64,000 nt of DNA from the NCBI GenBank assembly GCA_963666965.1, contig OY762939.1:372001-436000 (forward strand), written 5' to 3'. Positions 16,498 to 24,159 of this stretch are shown in pieces. Numbering within the stretch: the first letter of the stretch is position 1; every line of letters begins with the position of its first letter. The position numbers and the translations under genes are program-made. The notes beneath the pieces are model-generated. The model did not search any database. It had not been told where the DNA came from and saw nothing but the letters and a program-made list of their open reading frames with translations. Origin of the DNA: Proruminimicrobium sp963666965 (GTDB lineage Bacteria; Elusimicrobiota; Endomicrobiia; Endomicrobiales; Endomicrobiaceae).

Positions 16498-17561
16498 ACG
16501 TTATTGAAATAAACGACAAAAAACTCGGAATAGTCTGCGACGGAGTAACATATTTATACGTTAAAGAAAAATATCCGCAGGCTTCTGTTTTAAAACTCGG
16601 AATGGTTTTTCCTTTTGCCGACGGGAAAATAAAAGAATTTGCTTCGCAGGTTGAAAAGATAGCCGTTGTTGAAGAAAGCGAACCTTTTATCGAGGAACAT
16701 CTTCTGCAGATGGGAATCAAATGCAGCGGCAAACATTACACTTACAGAGTCGGAGAATTAAGGCCGGAAAATATAAAAGATGTTATAGAAGGAACCCCCA
16801 AAAAAGATTATCCCGGCTCTTCAAAAAAACCGGTTTTGTGCCCGGGCTGTCCGCACAGAGCTGTTTTTGTGGCTTTAAGAAAAGCAAAAGTTACCGTGAG
16901 CGGAGATATAGGCTGTTACACTTTAGGTTCGCTTCCTCCCCTTTCGGCGCTTCATTCGACTATATGTATGGGAGCCAGCGTAACCGTATTTGAAAGTTTT
17001 TCAAAATTTATAGGACATGATAAAGTTGTCGGAGTTTTAGGCGATTCAACGTTTGTTCATTCAGGAATAACAGGTTTGATAAATGCGGCATACAATAAAG
17101 GCAAAGGCGTCCTTTTGATTTTGGATAACGGAACAACCGGAATGACCGGCGCGCAGCCGAACCCTGCCACGGGAGTAACAGCTAAAGGCGAAAAAACAAA
17201 AAAACTTGATTTAGTCGCTTTGTGCAAAGCATGCGGAGCTGATCATGTTGAAGTTATAGACCAGTCGAGCGATACGATGGATAAAAAACTTAAAGAGCTG
17301 CTTCCGAAAGACCAACTTTCTGTTTTGATAGTGAGATATTCTTTATGTAAACTTATAGATAAGACAAAAATGCCCGCTCCCAAATTCGACGCGGCAAAAT
17401 GCAAAAAATGTTATATGTGCATAAGCGTTGACTGTCCGGCGATTTTTAAAGATGAAAATGGAAATATTCAGTTAAACGAAGCGTTATGTGCAGGCTGCGA
17501 TGTCTGCGTTGCAATGTGCAAGTTCGGCGCATTAGAGTCGTCGAATAAAAAAAGCTGCTAA
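16488..17561 (+). CDS. iorA: Indolepyruvate:ferredoxin oxidoreductase alpha subunit, C-terminal part after a frameshift
   Basis: This frame continues IorA. The stretch from 16488 encodes the linker and LGIVCDGVTYLYVKEKYP; the first in-frame ATG is at 16602. It carries the transketolase-like TPP-binding domain (LCPGCPHRAVFVAL, SGDIGCYTLGSLPP, LGDSTFVHSGITGL, LDNGTTGMTGAQPNP) and ends in a ferredoxin-like domain with two four-cysteine motifs (CKKCYMCISVDC and CAGCDVCVAMC) for [4Fe-4S] clusters. All catalytic parts downstream of the frameshift look intact, so the break is probably recent or an error. It is followed 18 bases later by iorB with an AGAGGT ribosome binding site. Confidence 0.88.
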   Translation, partial: SDLNVIEINDKKLGIVCDGVTYLYVKEKYPQASVLKLGMVFPFADGKIKEFASQVEKIAVVEESEPFIEEHLLQMGIKCSGKHYTYRVGELRPENIKDVIEGTPKKDYPGSSKKPVLCPGCPHRAVFVALRKAKVTVSGDIGCYTLGSLPPLSALHSTICMGASVTVFESFSKFIGHDKVVGVLGDSTFVHSGITGLINAAYNKGKGVLLILDNGTTGMTGAQPNPATGVTAKGEKTKKLDLVALCKACGADHVEVIDQSSDTMDKKLKELLPKDQLSVLIVRYSLCKLIDKTKMPAPKFDAAKCKKCYMCISVDCPAIFKDENGNIQLNEALCAGCDVCVAMCKFGALESSNKKSC

Positions 17562-17579
17562 GAAAAAAGAGGTAAAAAT

Positions 17580-18056
17580 ATGAAAACCGTAAATATATTA
17601 TTCTGCGGAACGGGCGGACAGGGAATTCTTACGGCGTCTGAAATCGTTGGAAGAGCTGCAATGTTCGACGGATTTCACGCTAAAAAATCTGAAGTGCACG
17701 GAATGGCCCAGAGAGGCGGTTCGGTTGAATCGCACCTGAGATTCGGCAAAGAAGTTTTTTCGCCGATTATTGAAAAGGCTCAGGCGGATTTTCTCGTTCC
17801 GTTTCATAAAGGAGAACATGACAGAATGGCCGATATGCTTAAAAAAGACGGCGTTGATCTTCTTAATGAATTTTTACAGGCCGATAAGGATCTGTCCGAT
17901 AAAAAATATATAAATACTTATATGCTAGGCGTTCTGTCAAGACATCTTGATTTGACGGAAGAAAGCTGGCTGAAAGCCATGACGGAAGTTTTTAAAGGTA
18001 AAAATACGGAAAAGAATTTTGAAATTTTCAGGGCGGCAAGAGCAAATAAGCATTAG
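17580..18056 (+). CDS. iorB: Indolepyruvate:ferredoxin oxidoreductase beta subunit
   Basis: The gamma-type (POR_C-like) partner of IorA. The N-terminal motif ILFCGTGGQGILTASEIVG and the later SEVHGMAQRGGSVESHLRFG are typical of 2-oxoacid:ferredoxin oxidoreductase gamma domains. At 158 residues it is shorter than many IorB proteins (about 190), mainly in the middle and C-terminal part, but no frameshift is visible. Next to iorA and paaK, it supports aryl pyruvate/aryl acetate metabolism. Confidence 0.88.
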   Translation: MKTVNILFCGTGGQGILTASEIVGRAAMFDGFHAKKSEVHGMAQRGGSVESHLRFGKEVFSPIIEKAQADFLVPFHKGEHDRMADMLKKDGVDLLNEFLQADKDLSDKKYINTYMLGVLSRHLDLTEESWLKAMTEVFKGKNTEKNFEIFRAARANKH

Positions 18057-18067
18057 AGAGGGCAAAA

Positions 18068-19366
18068 ATGATTTTTAATGAAAAAATGGAATGCGCCGGA
18101 AAAGAAGAGTTAAAAAAAATTCAGTCGGAAAGACTTGTTAAACTTGTTGACTATGTTTACAAAAATTCATCGGTATACAAATCAAAGATGGATGAACTGG
18201 GAGTAAAACCTTCAGATATTAAAAGCATAGAAGACATATCAAAACTGCCGTTTACTCCGAAAGACGATTTAAGAGACGCATATCCGTTCGGACTTTTTTC
18301 AAAAGATATAAAAGACGTCGCTGAAATTCATGTTTCAAGCGGAACGACCGGAAATCCGACTGTTGTAGGTTATACAAAGGATGATTTGGAATTATGGTCC
18401 GAATGCGTTGCAAGATCAATAGCGTGTGCTGGCGGAAACAAAGGCGATATGATACAGGTTGCATACGGCTACGGTCTTTTTACAGGCGGGCTCGGTCTTC
18501 ATTACGGAGCTTTGAAATTAGGGCTTACAATAATGCCGATGTCTTCGGGACAGACAAGAAGACAGATAAAACTTATGCAGGATTTTAAACCTAGAATTTT
18601 GGCATGTACGCCAAGCTATGCGATGTATATAGCCGAAGAGATGAAAGAAATGGGTTTAGATCCGAGAAAGAGCAGCTGGGAGATAGGAATTTTCGGAGCA
18701 GAACCGTGGAGTGAAGGTATGAGAAAATCAATAGAAGATTCTCTAGGCCTTATCGCAACGGATATATACGGTTTATCGGAAATATCGGGACCGGGAGTTT
18801 CACAGGAATGCACATATAAAGAAGGACTTCATATATGGTCGGATGTTTTTTATCCGGAAGTTATAGATCCAGATACGAATAAACCTGTTAAAGACGGAGA
18901 ACCAGGCGAACTTGTTATTACGACGCTGACGAAACAGGCTATTCCTTTATTGAGATACAGAACAAGAGATATTGTCACGATAACTCATGAAAAATGTAAA
19001 TGCGGAAGAACGGCGCCGAGAACTTCAAAAATAACGGGAAGAACCGACGATATGATAGTAGTAAGAGGCATAAACGTGTTCCCGACTCAGGTGGAATATG
19101 CCCTTTTGCAGGTTGAAGATATACTGCCCAATTATCTTATAGTTGTTGACAGAAAAGAACAGATGGATTGCCTTGAAGTATGGGTTGAAGTTGACGAAAA
19201 AGTATTTAGCGACGAGATGAAAGTTATGTCCGATTTGAAACAAAAGATAACAAAGAGCATAGAAAATATTCTCGGAATAGGCGCAAATATAAAACTTGTA
19301 GAAAGAAAAACGATAGAAAGAAGCGAAGGCAAAGCGAAAAGAGTCATAGATAAAAGAAGTTTATAA
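18068..19366 (+). CDS. paaK: Phenylacetate-CoA ligase family protein
   Basis: An AMP-forming acyl-CoA ligase of the PaaK type, 432 residues, the usual length. Visible are the P-loop-like motif EIHVSSGTTGNPTVVGYT, DIYGLSEISGPGVSQEC, the LLRYRTRDI motif and the C-terminal RTDDMIVVRGINVFPTQVE. It would form aryl-acetyl-CoA from arylacetate, CoA and ATP. Beside iorAB this suggests arylacetate activation followed by reductive carboxylation to aryl pyruvate, a known route to aromatic amino acids in anaerobes; the opposite catabolic direction is also possible. The start is preceded by GAGAGGG. An ACT-domain gene follows at 10 bases. Confidence 0.92.
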   Translation: MIFNEKMECAGKEELKKIQSERLVKLVDYVYKNSSVYKSKMDELGVKPSDIKSIEDISKLPFTPKDDLRDAYPFGLFSKDIKDVAEIHVSSGTTGNPTVVGYTKDDLELWSECVARSIACAGGNKGDMIQVAYGYGLFTGGLGLHYGALKLGLTIMPMSSGQTRRQIKLMQDFKPRILACTPSYAMYIAEEMKEMGLDPRKSSWEIGIFGAEPWSEGMRKSIEDSLGLIATDIYGLSEISGPGVSQECTYKEGLHIWSDVFYPEVIDPDTNKPVKDGEPGELVITTLTKQAIPLLRYRTRDIVTITHEKCKCGRTAPRTSKITGRTDDMIVVRGINVFPTQVEYALLQVEDILPNYLIVVDRKEQMDCLEVWVEVDEKVFSDEMKVMSDLKQKITKSIENILGIGANIKLVERKTIERSEGKAKRVIDKRSL

Positions 19367-19376
19367 GGAGAATCTT

Positions 19377-19808
19377 ATGAAAATAAACCAGATATCTATT
19401 TTTATTGAAAACACAAAAGGAAGACTTGCCGACGTTTGCGCCATCCTGGGAGAAAATAAAATAAATATAAGAGCGCTTACTATTGCAGAAAGTCCGGAAT
19501 TCGGAATACTCAGAGTAGTTTTGGATAAACCGGAAGAAGCCAAAGAAGTATTGAAGAAAAACGGTTTTATCGCGACGGCTGCCGAAATAGTTGCCGTTGA
19601 AGTGTCCGATGAGCCGGGCGGACTTGCAAAAGCGTTGAAAATATTGGCGGATAACGATATAAACGTTGAGTATATGTACGGCTTTGTAGAAAAAGCCACA
19701 GATAAAGCTCTTATGGTTTTTAAATTTGAAAATATAGATAAGGCAATATCGATTCTTAAATCAAACGGCGTTAATATAGTAGACAAAAAAACCGCGCTCG
19801 GATTATAG
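19377..19808 (+). CDS. ACT-domain protein (tandem ACT, amino acid binding)
   Basis: A 143-residue protein made of two ACT domains: the first starts INQISIFIENTKGRLADV, the second at about residue 70 with VEVSDEPGGLAKALKIL. ACT pairs bind amino acids and regulate enzymes. Genes of this type commonly sit beside paaK and iorAB, so sensing of an aromatic amino acid is a reasonable inference. A strong ribosome binding site (AAGGAG) precedes the start, and the gene lies 10 bases after paaK, making it part of the same operon. No enzyme domain is present. Confidence 0.88.
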   Translation: MKINQISIFIENTKGRLADVCAILGENKINIRALTIAESPEFGILRVVLDKPEEAKEVLKKNGFIATAAEIVAVEVSDEPGGLAKALKILADNDINVEYMYGFVEKATDKALMVFKFENIDKAISILKSNGVNIVDKKTALGL

Positions 19809-19821
19809 AATTTAAAATAGA

Positions 19822-20466
19822 ATGGAAAAATTTAAAGCTGTATTATTTGATATGGACGGCGTTCTGGTCGACTCAATGCCGTATCATTTTATTTCATGGT
19901 TTGAGACGATGAGAAAATACGGAATAAGAGTAACTCCTTTTGAAATATATGAAAAAGAAGGAGAAAAAAGCGAATTCTGCGTCGAATATTTTTTTAAAAA
20001 TAATAATCGGGAAATAAATAATCAGCAGGTAGAAAAAATTACAAAAGAAAGAACAGAAATATTTAATAAATATTTTAAGCCTTATATATTTTCAGGCACG
20101 GAAGAAATTTTAAATTATTTAAAAAAACATGGATATAAAATAGCGATAGTTACAGGTTCAAGAAAAGAAGATGCGGTAAACATGCTTCCGTCTTCGATTT
20201 TAAATTTATTTGACGTTATAGTTTCAAGCGATATAGTTAAAATAGGCAAACCCCATCCGGAACCTTATTTAAAAGCGGCTGAGCTTTTAAATCTTCAGCC
20301 CGCTCAATGTATGGTTATTGAAAATGCTCCTCACGGCATAAAAGCCGCAAAAGCCGCAGAAATGTATTGCATGGCGGTTACAACAAGTCTGCCGGAACAG
20401 TATTTAAGGCAAGCTGATAAAATCTGCAGTAATATAAGCGAATTTTTTAACTTAAATAAAAATTAA
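19822..20466 (+). CDS. HAD-superfamily hydrolase, phosphoglucomutase/phosphatase-like
   Basis: A 214-residue HAD hydrolase of the beta-phosphoglucomutase type. Motif I is FDMDGVLVDSMPYH, with Asp as nucleophile and acid/base; motif II is IVTGSRKEDA; motif III Lys lies in KIGKPHPEPYLKA; motif IV is VIENAPHGIKAAKAA, with Glu-Asn where many members have Glu-Asp. The cap domain is the helical insert at residues 16-85. The substrate cannot be told from the sequence (sugar phosphate, phosphoglycolate or similar). It follows the ACT gene by 13 bases and is the last gene before the more AT-rich 20.5-25.2 kb block. Confidence 0.85.
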   Translation: MEKFKAVLFDMDGVLVDSMPYHFISWFETMRKYGIRVTPFEIYEKEGEKSEFCVEYFFKNNNREINNQQVEKITKERTEIFNKYFKPYIFSGTEEILNYLKKHGYKIAIVTGSRKEDAVNMLPSSILNLFDVIVSSDIVKIGKPHPEPYLKAAELLNLQPAQCMVIENAPHGIKAAKAAEMYCMAVTTSLPEQYLRQADKICSNISEFFNLNKN

Positions 20467-20521
20467 TTTGCCGTATATATTAAATTTTCTTATATATAAA
20501 TGAAAGATCAAAGAGTTATAA

Positions 20522-22093
20522 ATGAACAAAACCGTCCTCTATAAAAGTTTTTTTTATTTTGCGCGAATAATTTCAATAATAATATCGGCATCAGTAATAT
20601 TTCTTTATCTGAATGCAAAATACAGTATTTTCGAAAATGTATTTCCGTCTATAGTATCTTTTCTTAATTTTAGTTCAATTTCAGAATCAAGAAATCTGTT
20701 CTTTAATGTTTTGGGTTTTTATCTCTTGGCATGGAAATATCTGCTTGCTTTTTTTGTTTATTTTCAATACATTTGTATGTATTTAATTACATCAACAGTT
20801 TTAATGGCGGCAACGTATTTGTTATGCAAAGACAAAATTTGTGAAATAATAATAAATATGTTTATTATAACGCTCGCATATATACTGTTGCTCGTTAACG
20901 GTATTATTGAATATAAAACGATTCATATAACCGCATTATTCGGCATATCTTTTATACTTTTTTTCATTAATATATATATTGAGAAAGACAACAAACTTCT
21001 AAAACCGGTTTTAATTATTCCGGTTATTGCCGATATTTTGTTTATTTCTCATATTCTAAACTATATATCCGGCAATTTTAAACTTTTAAAAAAAATTATT
21101 TCTGCTTTAATAATAAATTTGTGTGTTACAGTTATTTTTATTGCCGTGATAAATATAGAACAAGTGATAACTAATCAAAAAAATTTAATAACGAACGGAA
21201 ATTTATGCACTATTATCTCTAAAAACGACGGCAGCATTGTCATGAATGATAAAGATAAAAAAGAAATAGTTATATTAGACAAAAACGGCCGTATAAGCAG
21301 GCAAAGTGTTGTTTGCGAAGGAATGTTTGACGGATTTGCGTATAATAATATAAGGCATGAATTTTATTATTATGACGGCGTTACAGGAGAATTTATTGTT
21401 TTAAATGATAATTTCAAAATCAAAAATAAAAAAATATTATCGACCGAAGAAAATGACGCTTTTTTTGGCAGCAGAATAGTACATACTGACAGTAATATTC
21501 TTGTAATCTTAGAGAAAGGCATGCTTTATGATCTTGATATAAATACTTTGGATATAAAAAAATCTTTGCCGATTCCCCGTATGATAGACTGCAGCGTTAT
21601 AAATAAATTCAGAAATTCATGTCTTATAAGTTTTTGGCTTGACCAGAAATATTTTATTGAATATTCTATGGATACAAATAAAATTAGTAATATAGAGGCT
21701 CCTTCTTTACAGGGGTATATACAAATTTCGAACAGAAATAAAGAAATTTATCTTGCAGCCCACCAAAACGGGAGAATTTATGTTTATGATGCTATTACAT
21801 ATAAGCTTAAGCGTAAGATAAAAACAAATTATACTGTCAAAGACATTACTTATGATGAAGATTTAAATATTATTATAGCTCCGTCTTATATAAAAGGAGA
21901 TGTTGATATATTTCTAATGGACGGATCAGACAGAAAGATATGGCATAATTTCATCGGCTGTATGTTAAGAGAAGCCAGATTTGACAACGGTAAAGACAAT
22001 TTGATTGTAGTATCACAGCACGGGCTTTATAAAGTCAAGCTGGATATAGAATCATTAATAAAAGTTTCACATGAAACATTGAGTATTAAATAA
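20522..22093 (+). CDS. Membrane protein with C-terminal beta-propeller-like region, unknown function
   Basis: I do not recognise this 523-residue protein. Residues 1-225 are strongly hydrophobic with about six or seven membrane segments (for example ISIIISASVIFLYL and YLLAFFVYFQYICMYLIT). The remaining 300 residues are soluble with repeating beta-strand-like units (YDGVTGEFIVLND, YDLDINTLDIKKSL, YVYDAITYKLKRKI) that look like a WD/NHL-type propeller. It is separated by one base from the following radical SAM gene, so they are likely co-transcribed. Codon use is more AT-rich than in the flanking housekeeping genes. A parS-like 16-mer lies inside its last 31 bases. Confidence 0.6.
   Translation: MNKTVLYKSFFYFARIISIIISASVIFLYLNAKYSIFENVFPSIVSFLNFSSISESRNLFFNVLGFYLLAWKYLLAFFVYFQYICMYLITSTVLMAATYLLCKDKICEIIINMFIITLAYILLLVNGIIEYKTIHITALFGISFILFFINIYIEKDNKLLKPVLIIPVIADILFISHILNYISGNFKLLKKIISALIINLCVTVIFIAVINIEQVITNQKNLITNGNLCTIISKNDGSIVMNDKDKKEIVILDKNGRISRQSVVCEGMFDGFAYNNIRHEFYYYDGVTGEFIVLNDNFKIKNKKILSTEENDAFFGSRIVHTDSNILVILEKGMLYDLDINTLDIKKSLPIPRMIDCSVINKFRNSCLISFWLDQKYFIEYSMDTNKISNIEAPSLQGYIQISNRNKEIYLAAHQNGRIYVYDAITYKLKRKIKTNYTVKDITYDEDLNIIIAPSYIKGDVDIFLMDGSDRKIWHNFIGCMLREARFDNGKDNLIVVSQHGLYKVKLDIESLIKVSHETLSIK
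22063..22078 (-). promoter_or_regulatory. parS-like site A
   Basis: Reads TGTTTCATGTGAAACT on the minus strand: two mismatches from the general parS consensus TGTTNCACGTGAAACA. It is within the 3' end of the membrane protein gene. Confidence 0.6.
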
Positions 22094-22094
22094 A

Positions 22095-23408
22095 ATGAAA
22101 AAAATTCTATTAATAAATCCTCCTGTTTACGATTTTTCGGCCTATGATTTATGGGCTAAGCCTCTGGCATTGTTATATTTGTCCTCAGTATTAAAGAAAC
22201 AAAATATACAGGTGAGTTTGTTTGATTATATGGACAGGCTGTCAAGTCTTATTGAAAATACAGAGTCAGATGAATACGGTTGCGGCCATTATCTTAAAGA
22301 AGAATTCCCTAAACCAAAAGTTATAGAAAATATAAAAAGAAATTATTATCGTTTTGGAATCCCTAAAGATATTGCGGAAGAATATCTTAATACAGCGGAC
22401 AGACCGGATGTTATAATAATGGGATCAATTATGACTTATTGGTATTTTGGAGTTATTGAGGCTGCCGCAAGTTTGAAAAAAATATTTCCCGATGTCCCCA
22501 TAATACTCGGCGGCGTTTATGCCACATTATGTTCAGAACATGCTCAAAATATTCCTTATATAGATGACGTTGTGTCAGGCGGTTTTTGTTCATTGGGGTC
22601 TGCATTAAACAAATATGGTATTGACATAGGGAATATAAGCGGCGAATTTTCAAATTTCCCCATGCCGGACTATTCTTTTTATAAGAAATTAGAATATGCC
22701 GCCTTAAGAACAAATATAGGATGTCCGTTTAATTGTTCTTACTGTGCTCAGAAAATACTAAATAACAAACAACATTCCTTTAAATCACCACATGTTATAA
22801 AAGACGAAATATATGAATTAATCAATTCAAAAAAAATAAATAATATTGTTTTTTATGACGACGCATTGTTGTATAATGCAAATAAACACATAAAAATTTT
22901 ATTTAAAGAAATATTAAATGATAATAAAAGATTTAATTTTCACACGCCAAATGGATTGCATGCAAAATTTTTAGACGAAGAACTGGCTGAATTAATGTTT
23001 CATGTGAAACTTATAAACCCAAGATTTAGTTTAGAAACGGCAGACCCGTATGAGCAGAGATATAGTGATCATAAAATAACAAGTGAAGATTTTAAGGCCT
23101 CAATTAAAATTTTAAGGCATGCCGGATATAAAAACGGGGAGTATACCGTTTATTTGTTGGTAGGGATGCATAACCAAAACATATCAAATATAAAAGATTC
23201 AATAAAATTTGCGCATGATCTGGGAGCAAGAATCTCTCTTTCCGAATACAGCCCCATTCCGTATACTGCAAGCTGGGCGTTTATCGATGATGCTCTTAAA
23301 AATGACCCGCTATGTCAAAATAATACATATTTTATGTCAACAAATAAAAATTATGACGAATTATTAAAATTAAAACAATTTGCAAAAAATTTAAATAATA
23401 AGTTATAA
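22095..23408 (+). CDS. Radical SAM protein with cobalamin-binding-like domain
   Basis: A 437-residue COG1032-type protein. The N-terminal B12-binding-like domain runs from LLINPPVYDFSAYDLWAKPL through IILGGVYATLCSEHA. The radical SAM core has cysteines 210, 214 and 217 (IGCPFNCSYC), then FYDDALLYNANKH and PRFSLETADPYEQRYSDHK. Unlike the gyrB-gyrA array members it lacks a TPR tail. The substrate is unknown. It starts one base after the membrane protein gene and precedes a formyltransferase-like gene, suggesting a small modification pathway. A parS-like site lies within it and another directly after its stop. Confidence 0.85.
   Translation: MKKILLINPPVYDFSAYDLWAKPLALLYLSSVLKKQNIQVSLFDYMDRLSSLIENTESDEYGCGHYLKEEFPKPKVIENIKRNYYRFGIPKDIAEEYLNTADRPDVIIMGSIMTYWYFGVIEAAASLKKIFPDVPIILGGVYATLCSEHAQNIPYIDDVVSGGFCSLGSALNKYGIDIGNISGEFSNFPMPDYSFYKKLEYAALRTNIGCPFNCSYCAQKILNNKQHSFKSPHVIKDEIYELINSKKINNIVFYDDALLYNANKHIKILFKEILNDNKRFNFHTPNGLHAKFLDEELAELMFHVKLINPRFSLETADPYEQRYSDHKITSEDFKASIKILRHAGYKNGEYTVYLLVGMHNQNISNIKDSIKFAHDLGARISLSEYSPIPYTASWAFIDDALKNDPLCQNNTYFMSTNKNYDELLKLKQFAKNLNNKL
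22996..23011 (+). promoter_or_regulatory. parS-like site B
   Basis: Reads TGTTTCATGTGAAACT, the same sequence as site A in the opposite orientation. It lies inside the radical SAM gene, in the stretch encoding FHVKL. Confidence 0.6.
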
Positions 23409-23424
23409 TGTTTCATGTGAAACA
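23409..23424 (+). promoter_or_regulatory. parS-like site C
   Basis: Reads TGTTTCATGTGAAACA, one mismatch from parS TGTTNCACGTGAAACA (central C to T). It is in the 37-base gap between the radical SAM gene and the formyltransferase gene, starting at the base after the stop codon. Confidence 0.7.
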
Positions 23425-23445
23425 TAAACAGTCCGAGTATAAAAC

Positions 23446-24159
23446 ATGAAAATATTAGCTTTAATAGATGATTTATTTATAGTTGAACAATTTAGGCAGA
23501 TTGTCGACGGGCAGTTTGCAGGGAAAGTTCAGTTTGACTATGCTTTTACATATAATATCGGGCACAGACAAACAGAATTTTATAAACCTGTCAATATTAA
23601 AGAGCAGGAAAATGAGATATCTGAACGATACGATCTTGTTTTTTCACTATGTTCTCAGATTTTTCCTGAGAAGTTGGTAAAAAATACAAGATGTATAAAT
23701 TTTCATTTTGGCATTATGCCTTACGCATGCGGAGCAGCACCTATAACTTTCAGTATCATTAACAATATTTCTGCAGGAGTAACAGTGCATTTAATGGATG
23801 AAAAAATAGATCACGGAGATATAATTTACCAAGAGAAAATTCAAACATCGGATTATGACACGGCAAAAGATATAGAGTTAAAATGTCAAAATAAACTTAT
23901 AGAAATATTAAAAAAACATATGCCCGATTTGATATACAATCGTTACAGTATTATTAAAACACAAGGGCAAAGACGGTATTTTTCATTAAAAGAGCTGACA
24001 AGTTTGTCTAATATAAATTTAAATCAAACTATGACGGCAAGACAATGGCTGAATTTTTTAAGAGCTATGCAGTGCGGTGACAAGGGAAATTCTTATTTTA
24101 TGTCAGAAACAGGCGAGAAAATAAAAATATCGGTAAAATTTGAAAAAGATGAAATATAA
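23446..24159 (+). CDS. Formyltransferase-family protein
   Basis: A 237-residue protein with the N-terminal formyl-transferase fold shared by Fmt, ArnA-N and GAR transformylase. Catalytic residues are retained: Asn85 and His87 in INFHFGIMP, followed by CGAAPITFSI, and Asp122/Asp125 in DHGDIIYQEKI, matching the Asn-His-Asp set of the family. It lacks the C-terminal tRNA-binding domain of Met-tRNA formyltransferase, so a sugar amine or small-molecule substrate using formyl-tetrahydrofolate is more likely. It lies between two radical SAM genes and overlaps the start of the next one, so it probably acts with them. Confidence 0.75.
   Translation: MKILALIDDLFIVEQFRQIVDGQFAGKVQFDYAFTYNIGHRQTEFYKPVNIKEQENEISERYDLVFSLCSQIFPEKLVKNTRCINFHFGIMPYACGAAPITFSIINNISAGVTVHLMDEKIDHGDIIYQEKIQTSDYDTAKDIELKCQNKLIEILKKHMPDLIYNRYSIIKTQGQRRYFSLKELTSLSNINLNQTMTARQWLNFLRAMQCGDKGNSYFMSETGEKIKISVKFEKDEI

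Noticed and set aside
16721..16993. Second plus-strand frame inside the C-terminal part of iorA
   Set aside because: Arg/Lys-rich out-of-frame translation overlapping well-conserved IorA codons.
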